Of a DNA stretch of 64,000 bases, positions 50,001 through 60,615 are shown one piece after another. How positions within the stretch are numbered: the stretch's first letter is position 1; every line of letters begins with the position of its first letter. The notes below the pieces were generated by a model. That model was not told where the DNA came from, searched no databases, and was given only the letters and a program-made list of their open reading frames with translations. Where the stretch lies: NCBI GenBank assembly GCA_964019135.1, contig OZ025258.1, positions 8,327,961 to 8,391,960 on the forward strand, read 5' to 3'. This DNA is from Arenicola marina (lineage: Eukaryota; Annelida; Polychaeta; Arenicolidae). The position numbers were made by a program, and so were the translations under genes.

Positions 50001-52560
50001 AACGGCCGCCCGCTCTTTCAATGCCACATCTGTACTATCCTTAGGGTTTAGGCACAGGGGGTAGATTGCGCTCGGGGTCGGGTTGGGGTCAGGGTTAGGT
50101 ACCCTCTTCTTCACCGGCCGCCTAACCTGCATTTCGGTTCACGGCCGCCCGCTCTGTCAATGCCACATCAGTACTATCTTGAGGGTTTAGGTACAGGGGG
50201 TAGATTGCGCTCGGGGTCGGGTTGGGGTCAGGGTTAGATACCCTCTTCAACCGCCGCATCACCTGCATTTCGGGTAACGGCCGCCCGCTCTGCCAATGCC
50301 ACGTCAGTACTATCCTTAGGGTTTAGGCACAGGGGGTAGATTGCGCTCGGGGTTGTGTTGGGGTCAGGGTTAGGTACCCTCTTTCTCACCCGCAGCCTAA
50401 CCTGCATTTCGGTTCACGGCCGCCCGCTCTGTCAATGCGACATCAGTACTATCCTTTGGGGTTTAGGTACAGGGGGTAGATTGCGCTCGGCGTCGGGTTG
50501 GCGTCAGGGTTAGGTACCCTATTTTTCACCCGCCGCCTCACCTCCCTTGTGGATAAGGGCCGCCCGCTCTGTCAAGGCCACATCTGTGCTATCCTTAGGG
50601 TTTAGGTACAGGGGGTAGATTGCGCTCGAGGTTGGGTTGGCGTCAGGGTTAGGTTCCCTCTTTTTCACCCGCCGCTACACATTGATTTCGGGTAACGGCC
50701 GCCCGCTCTGTCAAAGCTACATTAGTACTATCCTTAGGGTTTAGGTACAGGAGGTAGATTGCGCTCGGGTTCGGGTTGGGGTCAGGGTGAGGTACCCTCC
50801 TTTTCACCCACAGCCTAACCTGCATTTCGCTTCACGGCCGCCCGCTCTGTCAATGCCACATCAGTACTATCCTTAGGGTTTAGGTACAGGTGGTAGATTG
50901 CGCTCGGGTTCGGGTTGGGGTCAGGGTTAGGTACCCTCTTTTTCACCCGCCGCTACACCTGCATTTCGGGTAATGGCCGCCCGCTCTGTGAATGCCACAT
51001 CTGTAATATCCTTGGGGTTTAGGTACAGGGGGTAGATTGCGCTCGGGGTCGGGTTGGGGTCAGGGTTAGGTACCCTCTTGAACCGCCGCCTCACCTGCAT
51101 TTCGGTTCACGGCCGCCCGCTCTGTCAATGCCACATCAGTACTATCCTTTGGGGTTTAGGTACAGGGGGTAGATTGCGCTCGGGGTCGGGTTGGGGTCAG
51201 GGTTAGGTACCCTATTTTTCTCCCGCCGCTACACCTGCATTTCGGGTAACGGCCGGCCGTTCTGTCAATGCCACATCTGTACTATCCTTAGGGTTTAGGT
51301 ACAGGGGGTAGATTGCGCTCGGGGTCGGGTTGGCGTCAGGGTTAGGTACCCTCTTTTTCACCCGCCGCTACACCTGCATTTCGGGTAACGGCCGCCCGCT
51401 CTGTCAATGCCACATCTGTACTATCGTTAGGGTTTAGGTACAGGGGGTAGAACCTGCATTTCGGGTAACGGCCGCCCGCTCTGTCAAAGCTACATTAGTA
51501 CTATCCTTAGGGTTTAGGTACAGGATGTAGATTGCGCTCGGAGTCGGGTTGCGGTCAGGGTTAGGTATCCTCTTTCTCACCCGCAGCCTAACCTGCATTT
51601 CGGTTCACGGCCGCGCGCTCTGTCAATGCCACATCAGTACTATCCTTAGGGTGTAGGCACAGGGGGTAGATTGCGCTCGGGGTCGGGTTGGGGTCAGGGT
51701 TAGGTACCCTCTTTTTCACCCGCCGCTACACGTGCATTTCGGGTAACGGCCGCCCACTCTGTCAATGCCACATCTGTACTATCCTTAGGGTTTAGGTACA
51801 GGGGGTAGATTGCGCTCGGGGTCGGGTTGGGTTCAGGGTTAGGTACCCTCTTTTTCACCCGCCGCTACACCTGCATTTCGGGTAACGGCCGCCCGCTCTG
51901 TCAATGCTACATCAGTACTATCCCTAGGGTTTAGGTACAGGGGGTAGATTGCGCTCGGGGTCGGGTTGGGGTCAGGGTTAGGTACCCTCTTCTTCACCCG
52001 CTGCCTAACCTGCATTTCGGTTCACGGCCGCCCGCTCTGTCAATGCCACATCTGTACTATCCTTAGGGTTTAGGTACAGGGGGTAGAACCTGCATTTCGG
52101 GTAACGGCCGCCCGCTCTGTCAATGCCACATCTGTACTATCCTTAGGGTTTAGGTACAGGGGGTAGATTGCGCTCGGGGTCGGGTTGGGGTCAGGGTTAG
52201 GTACCCTCTTTTTCACCCGCCGCTACACCTGCATTTCGGGTAACGGCCGCCCGCTCTGTCAATGCTACATCAGTACTATCCTTAGGGTTTAGGTACAGGG
52301 GGTAGATTGCGCTCGGGGTCGGGTTGGGGTCAGGGTTAGGTACCCTCTTTTTCACCCGCAGCCTAACCTGCATTTCGGTTCGCGGCCGCTCGCTCTGTCA
52401 TTGCCACATCAGTACTATCCTCAGGGTTAAGGTACAGGGGGTAAATATTGCGCTCGGGGTCGGGTTGGGGTCAGGGTTAGATACCCTCTTCAACCGCCGC
52501 CTCACCTCCATTTCGGGTATCGGCCGCCCGCTTTCTTAAGCCACATCATTACTATCTTCA
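47039..52560 (+). repeat. Mosaic right part of the satellite array
   Basis: Monomer types known from blocks X and Y appear in new orders. For example, about 640 bp from 47,390 resembles the segment from 50,162, and variants around 49,229 recur near 50,752. No single long duplication explains it. Confidence 0.7.
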
Positions 52561-52885
52561 TGGTTCAGGCGTAGGGTGTAGATTGCGCTCGGGGTCGGGT
52601 TGGGGTCAGGGTTAGGTACCTTTTATTTTTCACCCGCCGCGTCACTTCCCTAGTGCATAAGGGCCGCCCGCTCTCTTAAGCCACATCATTACCATGTTTA
52701 CGGTTCAGGCGTGCGGTGTAGACTACATTCAGGGTTAGGTTGGGATCAGGGTTAGGTACCCTCTTTCTCACCCGCCGCTACACCTCCATTTCGGGTAAGG
52801 GCCGCCCGCTCTGGCAAGGCCATATCATGATTATCTTCAGGGTTCATGCGTACGGTGTAGATGACGCTGAGCGCTGGGTTGGTGG
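52561..52885 (+). repeat. Right-edge divergent satellite monomers
   Basis: The last units decay progressively. They carry ggttcaggcgtagggtgtag (as at the left edge), cttccctagtgcataaggg, and ctctcttaagccacatcatt in place of ctctgtcaatgccacatctg. The final recognisable piece ends at about 52,885, just before the inverted-repeat element. Confidence 0.8.
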
Positions 52886-52911
52886 GTCGATTAAATACCC
52901 AGCAAACACCT

Positions 52912-53565
52912 AACGTTATGCTAACGTTACCGGAAGGGTATCGTTTCGTTATCGTTATAACGTAACCTTCCAAAAACGTTATGGGAACGTTGAATAATGT
53001 TAGGGTTATGATGTAACCTTCCATAAACGTTCTGGGAACGTTGAATAGTGTCAGGTTATAATGTAGCCTTCCAAAAACGTTCTGCGAACGATGAAAAAAG
53101 TTCGTGTTGTAATGCATCCTTCGAAAAACGTTCTGGGAACGGTGAATTATTTTAGTGTTATAACGGATCCTTCTAGAAACGTTTTTAGGATGTTGAATAA
53201 TTTTAGGTTATAATGTAACCTTCGAAAAACGTTCTGGGAACGGTGAATTATTTTAGGGCTGTAATGGATCCTTCTAGAAACGTTTTTAGACCGTTGAATA
53301 ATTTTAGGTTATCATGTAACCTTCCAAAAACGTCATGGGAACGTTGAATAATGTTAGGCTATAATGCAACTTTCCAAAAACGTTCTGGGAGCGTTGAATA
53401 ATTGAAGGTTATGTTGTAACCTTCTAAAAACGTTTTGGGAACGGCGAATTATGTTAGGCTTATAATGGATCCGTCCAAAAACGTTCTGGGAACGTTGAAT
53501 AATTGTAGGTTATGATGTAACCTTCTAAAAACGCTATGGGAGCGTTGAGTAATTTTAGGGTATAT
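52912..53565. repeat. Left ~51-bp AACGTT tandem array in the element
   Basis: Roughly 12 degenerate units contain aacgttctgggaacgttg, then taat, a variable ttaggttataatg part, and aaccttccaaaa. The two AACGTT words in each unit make a short palindrome around the centre. Confidence 0.8.
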
Positions 53566-54754
53566 AATAGAAATTGGTGGATACCCTCGGTCATGTTCCT
53601 CCCACTCCAACCGTTCCCCCCTCTCCGCCCCTTTCCAAATTCAAAGCCCACCCCCCCTGAGTAACGTTATAATAGCGACCGGACAACTTTGCAATTTGTC
53701 TCGAGTGCGAAGAAGTCTCCAAGAAGGAGGCGTTAGGGGGACGGCAGCGTAGCGCCCTCTAGCGAACGGCTGTGGTTCTCGCCGGAAACTGGATTGTTTG
53801 GGTGATGGTTTGAAAATGGGATGGCGTCCGGATCAGGCTAGCCATTAGATATCTGCGAATTTCCGGAACATCCGCGACCGACAGGCCTGAACACCAATTC
53901 CAACACAGAGAAGGGACAGCCGACGTTACGTAGAGGTATGTATTTTGTGTACAAGATCCCGATTATGTTATATTTTCAAGTGTGTACGTCGGTCTAATCC
54001 AACAAGCTTTGTCACATGTGTTTAACGTGTAAAACCGAATTTAATGTCTGCCTATATCGTGTGCTGGCATTTAGTCCACTGTGGTGTTTTTTACGGGTTT
54101 AAATGTACCCTAGCTATGATCATGATATTGTATGTGAAGTCTGACGGTATCAACAGATTTTAGACCGATTATTTACGTGGTTAACGCGGATGGAGATCGG
54201 GCAGTCCTAATACTCTTATCGTTGTGATTTATCACTGGTTCTGGGCGGGCGGTCCCTGTGTGTACAGCGGGCTGGACCGGCCTGGCGAACGGGGTCACCA
54301 ACGGGTGAAATAACCTTAATGTTGTGGTGTATTACTGTGCGCGGTGTTTGAAAGTTTATAGGCTTACCTATACAGAATTTGCATGTTGCATCGTGTTACT
54401 AGTTGAGAACGTAAAGCCAGCTGTGGCTAAGTACGGGGGGGGGGGGGGGTGTTTAACGCCAGGCCCCAGAGTATAAATATATTTAAATCATTTGTGTTGA
54501 TGTTGTGACGCGCAGACGCTGCCTTAGTTCAATAATATAATGTACGCTTAAACGTGGGGTAACATATTTTGCAGAAAGCAGTTACGCACACCAGCTTGAC
54601 TGTCCTCGACTGAGCAGCAGCGATGACGGAAGCGACCTCCCACCAACTGTGCAGACCGGAGCCGCGGACCCCAACTTGGCAGATGCATTGCTAGTATTGC
54701 CAGGTCTAGGTCTAATAAAGCATCGAAAACGAAATGATGTGTTTTTGTCTTTTA
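53566..54754. other. Unique centre of the element with possible splice signals
   Basis: A donor-like GAG|GTATGT lies at 53,935/53,936 and an acceptor-like atattttgcag ends at 54,574, so a 639-bp intron on the plus strand is possible. After the acceptor the frame stays open to a stop at 54,847-54,849, with segments such as SSSDDGSDLPPTVQTGAADP and NLADALLVLPGLGLIKHRKR. An AATAAA (54,714-54,719) lies inside that frame, so the region could equally be a 3' untranslated part. No domain or start codon is recognised. A G15 run lies at 54,435-54,449. Confidence 0.25.
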
Positions 54755-55075
54755 TACGAACGTTAACAAATCGTCCCGGGAACGTTATCATTCGGGAAAC
54801 GATAGCAGAACGTTCGGGGAACGTTGTGAGACCGTTCGAGAAACATTAGCAGTCCATTCGAGGAACGTTAGCAGACCGTTTGGGGAACGTTAGCAGGCCG
54901 TTCGGGGAACGTTAGCAGATCGCCCGGGGAACGTTAGTAGACCGTTCGGGGAACGTTTGCAGACCGTTCGGGGAACGTTAGCAGACCGTTCGGGGAACGT
55001 TACCCATAACGTTATCTGCTAACCTTCGCAGAACGTCAGGAAAACTTTCCCAGATAACGTTCTTGGACCGTTATT
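54755..55075. repeat. Right 22-bp AACGTT tandem array in the element
   Basis: About 12-13 units built on gaccgttcggggaacgttag plus two bases, more degenerate at both ends. It shares the AACGTT word with the left array but has a different unit length. Confidence 0.8.
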
Positions 55076-55076
55076 T

Positions 55077-55479
55077 ATTATTACGAGTTGGTGGGCATGT
55101 TAACTAGTACAATAGCGTTACATCTGAAGGCCTCTAAAATGCTGTATTCTGACCCGAACCGCCCTGCTGCCAATGCAATCGACAATCGTTGCCATGGCGA
55201 CGCTGCATAGAACAATGAAACATGACGTCACGCACAAAATAATTGTAGTTATAGCTTTAAATAGCCCGCTTCCATGACTAGTTGCCTAGTTGCACATGCT
55301 ATGTTTCTTGGCAACATATATATGGTATAAAAAGGCGACTGGCCAACTATATGTGGAAAGGCTTGCGATTTGCGGACAGTCAGTCCCAAAATGCTTTACT
55401 TTTGTCATTGCATGCGGAAATTAAACCAAAAAAGCAGAGACAAGTCAACGCCTTAAATTTAAATTCAACTCGTAATAAT
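55077..55479. other. Segment bounded by a 14-bp inverted repeat
   Basis: attattacgagttg (55,077-55,090) is the exact reverse complement of caactcgtaataat (55,466-55,479). The segment between may be a nested insertion of about 400 bp. It contains a TATA-like ggtataaaaaggc near 55,324. An open frame over 55,282-55,509 follows it but shows no recognisable domain. Confidence 0.3.
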
Positions 55480-55482
55480 AGT

Positions 55483-55664
55483 AATAGCGCGAGTTTTGCT
55501 TGGCGTTAGGCATTTTATTGGCCCTTCATCAAGCTGTAGCAGCCCTTCATTTTCATTATCCGCCCTCGGCCTTGCGGCCTCGGGCCGATAATGAAAATTG
55601 GCGGGCTGCTACAGCTTGATGTCGGGCCAATAAATTGCCTAACGCCCCGCAAACTCGCGCTATT
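55483..55664. mobile_element. Foldback element with ~80-bp arms (MITE-like)
   Basis: The arms pair almost end to end: aatagcgcgagtttt / aaactcgcgctatt at the outer ends, ggcgttaggca / tgcctaacgcc, and atcaagctgtagcagccc / gggctgctacagcttgat nearer the centre, around a short GC-rich middle (about 55,561-55,590). Total length is about 182 bp. It is nested in the larger TIR element. Confidence 0.8.
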
Positions 55665-56164
55665 GTCATAATAACGTTTTCCTAACTCTCGGCTAACGTT
55701 CGCCTAACGTTGCGCGAACGTTATATTGTTAGCTGGGTACTGCGTTTTTTAGGTTATTCTGATAAACCACTTGGTTGTTTATAATCGCAGTCGACCGGCC
55801 AGCCTAAGGATGGAAGTTGTGACCTCATGTCCGACGTTGCACATTGCAATAACGGTATATGTCATTCCTATTACCACTATGTCCTTCGCTCCTCTTTGTG
55901 CATTATTGCTGCACTCGGAAAATCTCTCATTTGGATACCTTTCACAAACCTGGACCTCGGTCCGTACAGTTCAGTACTGGACATAGCATCTAACCACACC
56001 TGTCGCTCTCTCTTAAACTTTGTTCAACACAGTTAAGCCTATACACATCCGTAAAAGCAACTGAAATGTAGATATCCTGCGACATGTTTTCTTCGCTTCA
56101 ATTTACGGTTCGCCGACACCAATACGGCGTCCTGTTTTCCGTAGTGTGTGTGTGTGGGGGCGGG

Positions 56165-56235
56165 GGGGGTATTTACATTCCTCGGGAATGGACTTTTCCT
56201 GAACTGGGAATATTTCTTCGTCAACGGGGAAACGG
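56165..56235 (-). repeat. Dispersed repeat related to 62,300-62,560
   Basis: The words tattcctcgggaatg-like (tacattcctcgggaatgga), ttttcctgaactgggaat and ttcttcgt occur here. Their reverse complements occur in the same relative order near 62,465-62,545, as cattcccgaggaacgg and cattcccagttcacgaag. The similarity is partial. Confidence 0.4.
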
Positions 56236-56406
56236 AGGCGCATGCATTCGCAGTTTGAGCCACTTCCGCAGACAGAAGACATGCATATCTGCTATTACTG
56301 GCAATAAATACAATTAATATTAGACGTATATATATGTGGACTAATGCTACATCCAGATCATATGTGTCTTCAACATGCTAGCGACTTGGTTTTGGTATAT
56401 TTATGC

Positions 56407-56446
56407 CGGTTTTGGTCGGTTTCGGCCGGTTTTGGTCGGTTTCGGT
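56407..56446. repeat. Short decamer tandem repeat
   Basis: Four decamers alternate cggttttggt and cggtttcggc/t. Confidence 0.7.
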
Positions 56447-56711
56447 ATAACTATGTACCGGCCTAGAGCTGCTCGCAGCATACTGTTTCGGACAGGCAGG
56501 CTGGTTCCCAGCGAAGATAGCCGGTAAGCATTTACAACCAATGAGAACCCTCGAGAATGCTCACTGCGCTACGCCTGGTGATAAACAGAAACGAACATAT
56601 GGCGCACAGACTAGGCAAACTCGTCTTTCCAGTCGATTGCGTGATAATTTGGTGACTGAAGAGTTGCAGCAGTGAAGGTAATGTCTACTGAGGAAACCGC
56701 AGTCGTGGCAC

Positions 56712-59700
56712 GACTTGCCAGGGTTGGGTTTCGAACTGTCGTGTGCCGTGTCCTTGCCAGGCCCAGGGCCAGGGTTGCGGTTGGCTTTCGAACTGTCATG
56801 TCGTGTCGCTTCAGATGCAGGAAAAGGTTGGGTTCTGAACTGTCGTGTCCTGTCATTTCCTTGCCAGAGTTGGCTTCCGGCCTGTCACGTCATGTCGTGT
56901 TCTTGCCAGGGTTGGGTTTCGAACTGACGTTTCCTGTCGTGTCCTTGCCAGGGTTAGGTTTCGAACTGTCGTGTGCCGTGTCCTTGCGGCTTGCCAGGCC
57001 CAGGGCCAGGGTTGCGGTTGGCTTTTGAACTGTCATGTCGTCTCGCTTCAGATGCAGGAAAAGGTTGGGTTCTGAACTGTCGTGTCCTGTCATTTCCTTG
57101 CCAGAGTTGGCTTCCGGCCTGTCACGTCATGTCGTGTTCTTGCCAGGGTTGGGTTTCGAACTGACGTGTCCTGTCGTGTCCTTGCCAGGGTTAGGTTTCG
57201 AACTGTCGTGTCCTGTCATGTCCTTGCCAGGGTTGGCTTTCGAACTGTCATGTCGTGTCGCTTCAGATGCAGGAAAAGGTTGGGTTCTGAACTGTCGTGT
57301 CCTGTCATTTCCTTGCCAGAGTTGGCTTCCGACCTGTCACGTCATGTCGTGTTCTTGCCAGGGTTGGGTTTCGAACTGTCGTGTCCTGTCGTGTCATTGC
57401 CAGGGTTAGGTTTCGAACTGTCGTGTCCTAGCCAGGGTTAACTTTCGAACTGTCATGTCGTGTCGCTGCAGATGCAGAAAATGGTTGGGTTCTGAACTGT
57501 CGTGTCCTGTCATTTCCTTGCCAGAGTTGGCTTCCGACCTGTCACGTCATGTCGTGTCATGGCCAGGGTTGGGTTTCGAACTGTTGCGTCCTGTCGTGTC
57601 CTTGCCATGGTTGGGTTTCGAACTGTTGTGTCCTGTCGTGTCCTTGCCAGGGTTGGCTTTCGAACTGTCATGTCATGTCGCTTCAGATGCAGGAAAAGGT
57701 TGGGTTCTGAACTGTCGTGTCCTGTCATTTCCTTGCCAGAGTTGGCTTCCGACCTGTCACGTCATGTCGTGTTCTTGCCAGGGTTGGGTTTCGAACTGTC
57801 GTGTCCTGTCGTGTCCTTGCCAGGGTTAGGTTTTGAACTGTCGTGTCCTTGCCAAGGGTTGGCTTTCGAACTGTCATGTCGTGTCGCTTCAGATGCAGGA
57901 AAAGGTTGGGTTCTGAACTGTCGTGTCCTGTCATTTCCTTGCCAGAGTTGGCTTCCGGCCTGTCACGTCATGTCGTGTTCTTGCCAGGGTTGGGTTTCGA
58001 ACTGACGTTTCCTGTCGTGTCCTTGCCAGGGTTAGGTTTCGAACTGTCGTGTGCCGTGTCCTTGCGGCTTGCCAGGCCCAGGGCCAGGGTTGCGGTTGGC
58101 TTTTGAACTGTCATGTCGTCTCGCTTCAGATGCAGGAAAAGGTTGGGTTCTGAACTGTCGTGTCCTGTCATTTCCTTGCCAGAGTTGGCTTCCGGCCTGT
58201 CACGTCATGTCGTGTTCTTGCCAGGGTTGGGTTTCGAACTGACGTGTCCTGTCGTGTCCTTGCCAGGGTTAGGTTTCGAACTGTCGTGTCCTGTCATGTC
58301 CTTGCCAGGGTTGGCTTTCGAACTGTCATGTCGTGTCGCTTCAGATGCAGGAAAAGGTTGGGTTCTGAACTGTCGTGTCCTGTCATTTCCTTGCCAGAGT
58401 TGGCTTCCGACCTGTCACGTCATGTCGTGTTCTTGCCAGGGTTGGGTTTCGAACTGTCGTGTCCTGTCGTGTCATTGCCAGGGTTAGGTTTCGAACTGTC
58501 GTGTCCTAGCCAGGGTTAACTTTCGAACTGTCATGTCGTGTCGCTGCAGATGCAGAAAATGGTTGGGTTCTGAACTGTCGTGTCCTGTCATTTCCTTGCC
58601 AGAGTTGGCTTCCGACCTGTCACGTCATGTCGTGTCATGGCCAGGGTTGGGTTTCGAACTGTTGCGTCCTGTCGTGTCCTTGCCATGGTTGGGTTTCGAA
58701 CTGTTGTGTCCTGTCGTGTCCTGGCCAGGGTTGGCTTTCGAACTGTCATGTCATGTCGCTTCAGATGCAGGAAAAGGTTGGGTTCTGAACTGTCGTGTCC
58801 TGTCATTTCCTTGCCAGAGTTGGCTTCCGACCTGTCACGTCATGTCGTGTTCTTGCCAGGGTTGGGTTTTGAACTGTCGTGTCCTGTCGTGTCCTTGCCA
58901 GGGTTAGGTTTTGAACTGTCGTGTCCTTGCCAAGGGTTGGCTTTCGAACTGTCATGTCGTGTTGCTTCAGATGCAGGAAAAGGTTGGGTTCTGAACTGTC
59001 GTGTCCTGTCATTTCCTTGCCAGAGTTGGCTTCCGACCTGTCACGTCATGTCGTGTTCTTGCCAGGATTGGGTTTCGAACTGTCATGTCATGTCGCTTCA
59101 GACTGAGGGTAAGGTTGGGTCTCAAACTGTCATGTCGCTTCACATTCGGAGAAAGGTGGTGTTTCGAACTGTCGTGTCGCTTCACATTCAGAGAAAGGTT
59201 GGGTTTCGAACTGTCACGTCATGTCGCTTTCTTGCCAGGGTTGGCTTTCGAACTGTCACATCATGTCATTTCCTTGCCAAGGTTGGATTTCGTACTGTCA
59301 TGTCATGTCGCTTCAGATGCAGGAAAAGGTTGGGTTCTGAACTGTCATGTCCTGTCATTTCCTTGCCAGAGTTGGCTTCCGACCTGTCACGTCATGTTGT
59401 GTTCTTGCCAGGATTGGGTTTCGAACTGTCATGCCATGTCGCTTCAGACTGAGGGAAAGGTTGGGTCTCAAACTGTCATGTCGCTTCACATTCAGAGAAA
59501 GGTGGTGTTTCGAACTGTCGTGTCGCTTCACATTCAGAGAAAGGTTGGGTTTCGAACTGTCACGTCATGTCGCTTCCTTGCCAGGGTTGGCTTTCGAACG
59601 GTCACGTCATGTCATTTCCTTGCCAAGGTTGGATTTCGAACTGTCATGTCATGTCGCTTCAGACTGAGGGAAAGGTTGGGTCTCAAACTGTCATGTCGCT

Positions 59701-60615
59701 TCACATTCAGAGAAAGGTGGTGTTTTGAACTGTCGTGTCGCTTCAACTTCAAAGAACGGTTGGGTTTCAAACTGTCACGTCATGTCGCTTCCTTGCCAAG
59801 GTTGGCTTCTGACCTGTCACGTCATGTCGCTTCCTTGCCAGGGTTGGATTTTGAACTGTCATGTCATGTCGCTTCAGACTGAGGGAAAGTTTGGGTCTCA
59901 AACTGGCATGTCGCTTCACATTCAGAGAAAGGTGGTGTTTCGAACTGTCGTGTCGCTTCACATTCAGAGAAAGTTTGGGTTTCGAACTGTCAGGTCATGT
60001 CGCTAGCTTGCCAGGGTTGGCTTTCGAACTGTCACGTCATGTCATTTTTCTTGCCAAGGTTGGATTTCGTACTGTCATGTCATGTCGCTTCAGACGCAGG
60101 AAAAGGTTGGGTTCTGAACTGTCGTGTCCTGTTATTTCCTTGCCAGAGTTGGCCCCCGACCTGTCACGTCATGTCGTGTTCTTGCCAGGATTGGGTTTCA
60201 AACTGTCATGTCATGTCGCTTCAGACTGAGGGAAAGGTTGGGTCTCAAACTGTCATGTCGCTTCACATTCAGAGAAAGGTGGTGTTTCGAACTGTCACGT
60301 CATGTCGCTTTCTTGCCAGGGTTGGCTTTCGAACTGTCACGTCATGTCATTTCCTTGCCAAGGTTGGATTTCGAACTGTCATGTCAGGTCGCTTCAGACT
60401 GAGGGAAAGGTTGGGTCTCAAACTGTCATGTCGCTTCACATTCAGAGAAAGGTGGTGTTTCGAACTGTCGTGTCGCTTCAACTTCAAAGAAAGGTTGGGT
60501 TTCGAACTGTCACGTCATGTCGTTTCCTTGGCAGGGTTGGGTTTTCGAACTGTCATGTGGCTTCAGATGAGGAGAAATGTTGGCCTCGCCAGGATTGTTC
60601 AAAACTGCCATGTTG
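56712..60615 (+). repeat. 42-bp minisatellite, right array (about 90 units)
   Basis: Same unit as at 4,347-5,725 but on the opposite strand: ccttgccagggttgggtttc, gaactgtcgtgtcctgtcgt. The first part has a 1,078-bp higher-order repeat. From about 59,060 onward new unit types with cttcagactgaggg and cttcacattcagagaaagg form longer mixed sets. Long open frames (up to 293 codons) exist in all three forward frames together, as expected for a stop-free 42-bp unit, so none is taken as a gene. Confidence 0.9.
56782..58937 (+). repeat. 1,078-bp tandem duplication inside the right 42-bp array
   Basis: 56,782-57,859 is repeated at 57,860-58,937 with very few differences. Both copies share the rare unit cccagggccagggttgcgg and the tgtcctagccagggttaact unit. 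A third partial copy begins at 58,938. Confidence 0.85.

Larger units (their letters stand above)
8584..52885 (+). repeat. Megasatellite array of a 139-bp G-quadruplex-bearing monomer
   Basis: About 44.3 kb of head-to-tail copies, all in one orientation. Typical units are 139 bp. Variants are 136 bp (cttcaaccgcc or cttgaaccgcc in place of ctttttcacccgcc) and 80 bp (a 59-bp internal deletion). Landmarks in order are attgcgctcg; a G-rich block G4-TC-G3-TT-G4-TCA-G3; ttaggtaccctc (KpnI site); cacccgccgc; acctgcatttcggg; acggccgcccgctctgtcaa; catctgtactatcc; and ttagggtttaggtacag. Because 139 is one more than a multiple of 3, the frame shifts each unit and only short open frames occur. Higher-order blocks inside are listed separately. 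A heterochromatic, centromeric or subtelomeric role is possible but not shown by the sequence. Confidence 0.97.
52898..55737. mobile_element. Inverted-repeat DNA element with TA at both ends, at the satellite edge
   Basis: The left end reads TA|CCCAGCAAACA and the right end, reverse-complemented, reads TA|CCCAGCTAACA. Both are followed by AACGTT-rich sequence. The flanking TA dinucleotides (52,896-52,897 and 55,738-55,739) would suit a TA-targeting DNA transposon such as Tc1/mariner or a relative, but the shortness of this duplication makes the assignment tentative. Inside are a ~51-bp tandem array on the left, a unique centre of about 1 kb, a 22-bp tandem array on the right, and a foldback element. 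No transposase is recognised, so it looks non-autonomous, about 2.84 kb long. Confidence 0.6.
55740..56711. other. No gene recognised
   Basis: Unique sequence with short low-complexity runs. It holds a gtgtgtg/G run near 56,145-56,168 and a tandem of cggttttggt / cggtttcggc decamers at 56,407-56,446. A dispersed repeat at about 56,165-56,235 is listed separately. Open frames here are short and without recognisable domains. Confidence 0.4.

Noticed and set aside
8584-52885. CRISPR-like array
   Set aside because: There are no unique spacers; units abut directly and whole monomers repeat. The setting is also not prokaryotic.
8584-52885. True telomere tract
   Set aside because: TTAGGG-like words occur only once or twice per 139-bp unit, and unique DNA lies on both sides.
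8584-52885. CENP-B box in the monomer
   Set aside because: The closest segment, tttcgggtaacggccg, fits the first half of the consensus but lacks the final CGGG.
58580-59882. Long open frames of about 290 codons in the right 42-bp array, resembling a repeat protein
   Set aside because: The 42-bp unit is a multiple of 3 and lacks stops in all three forward frames, so overlapping frames are open at once. No frame shows a start context, splice pattern or preference for silent changes.
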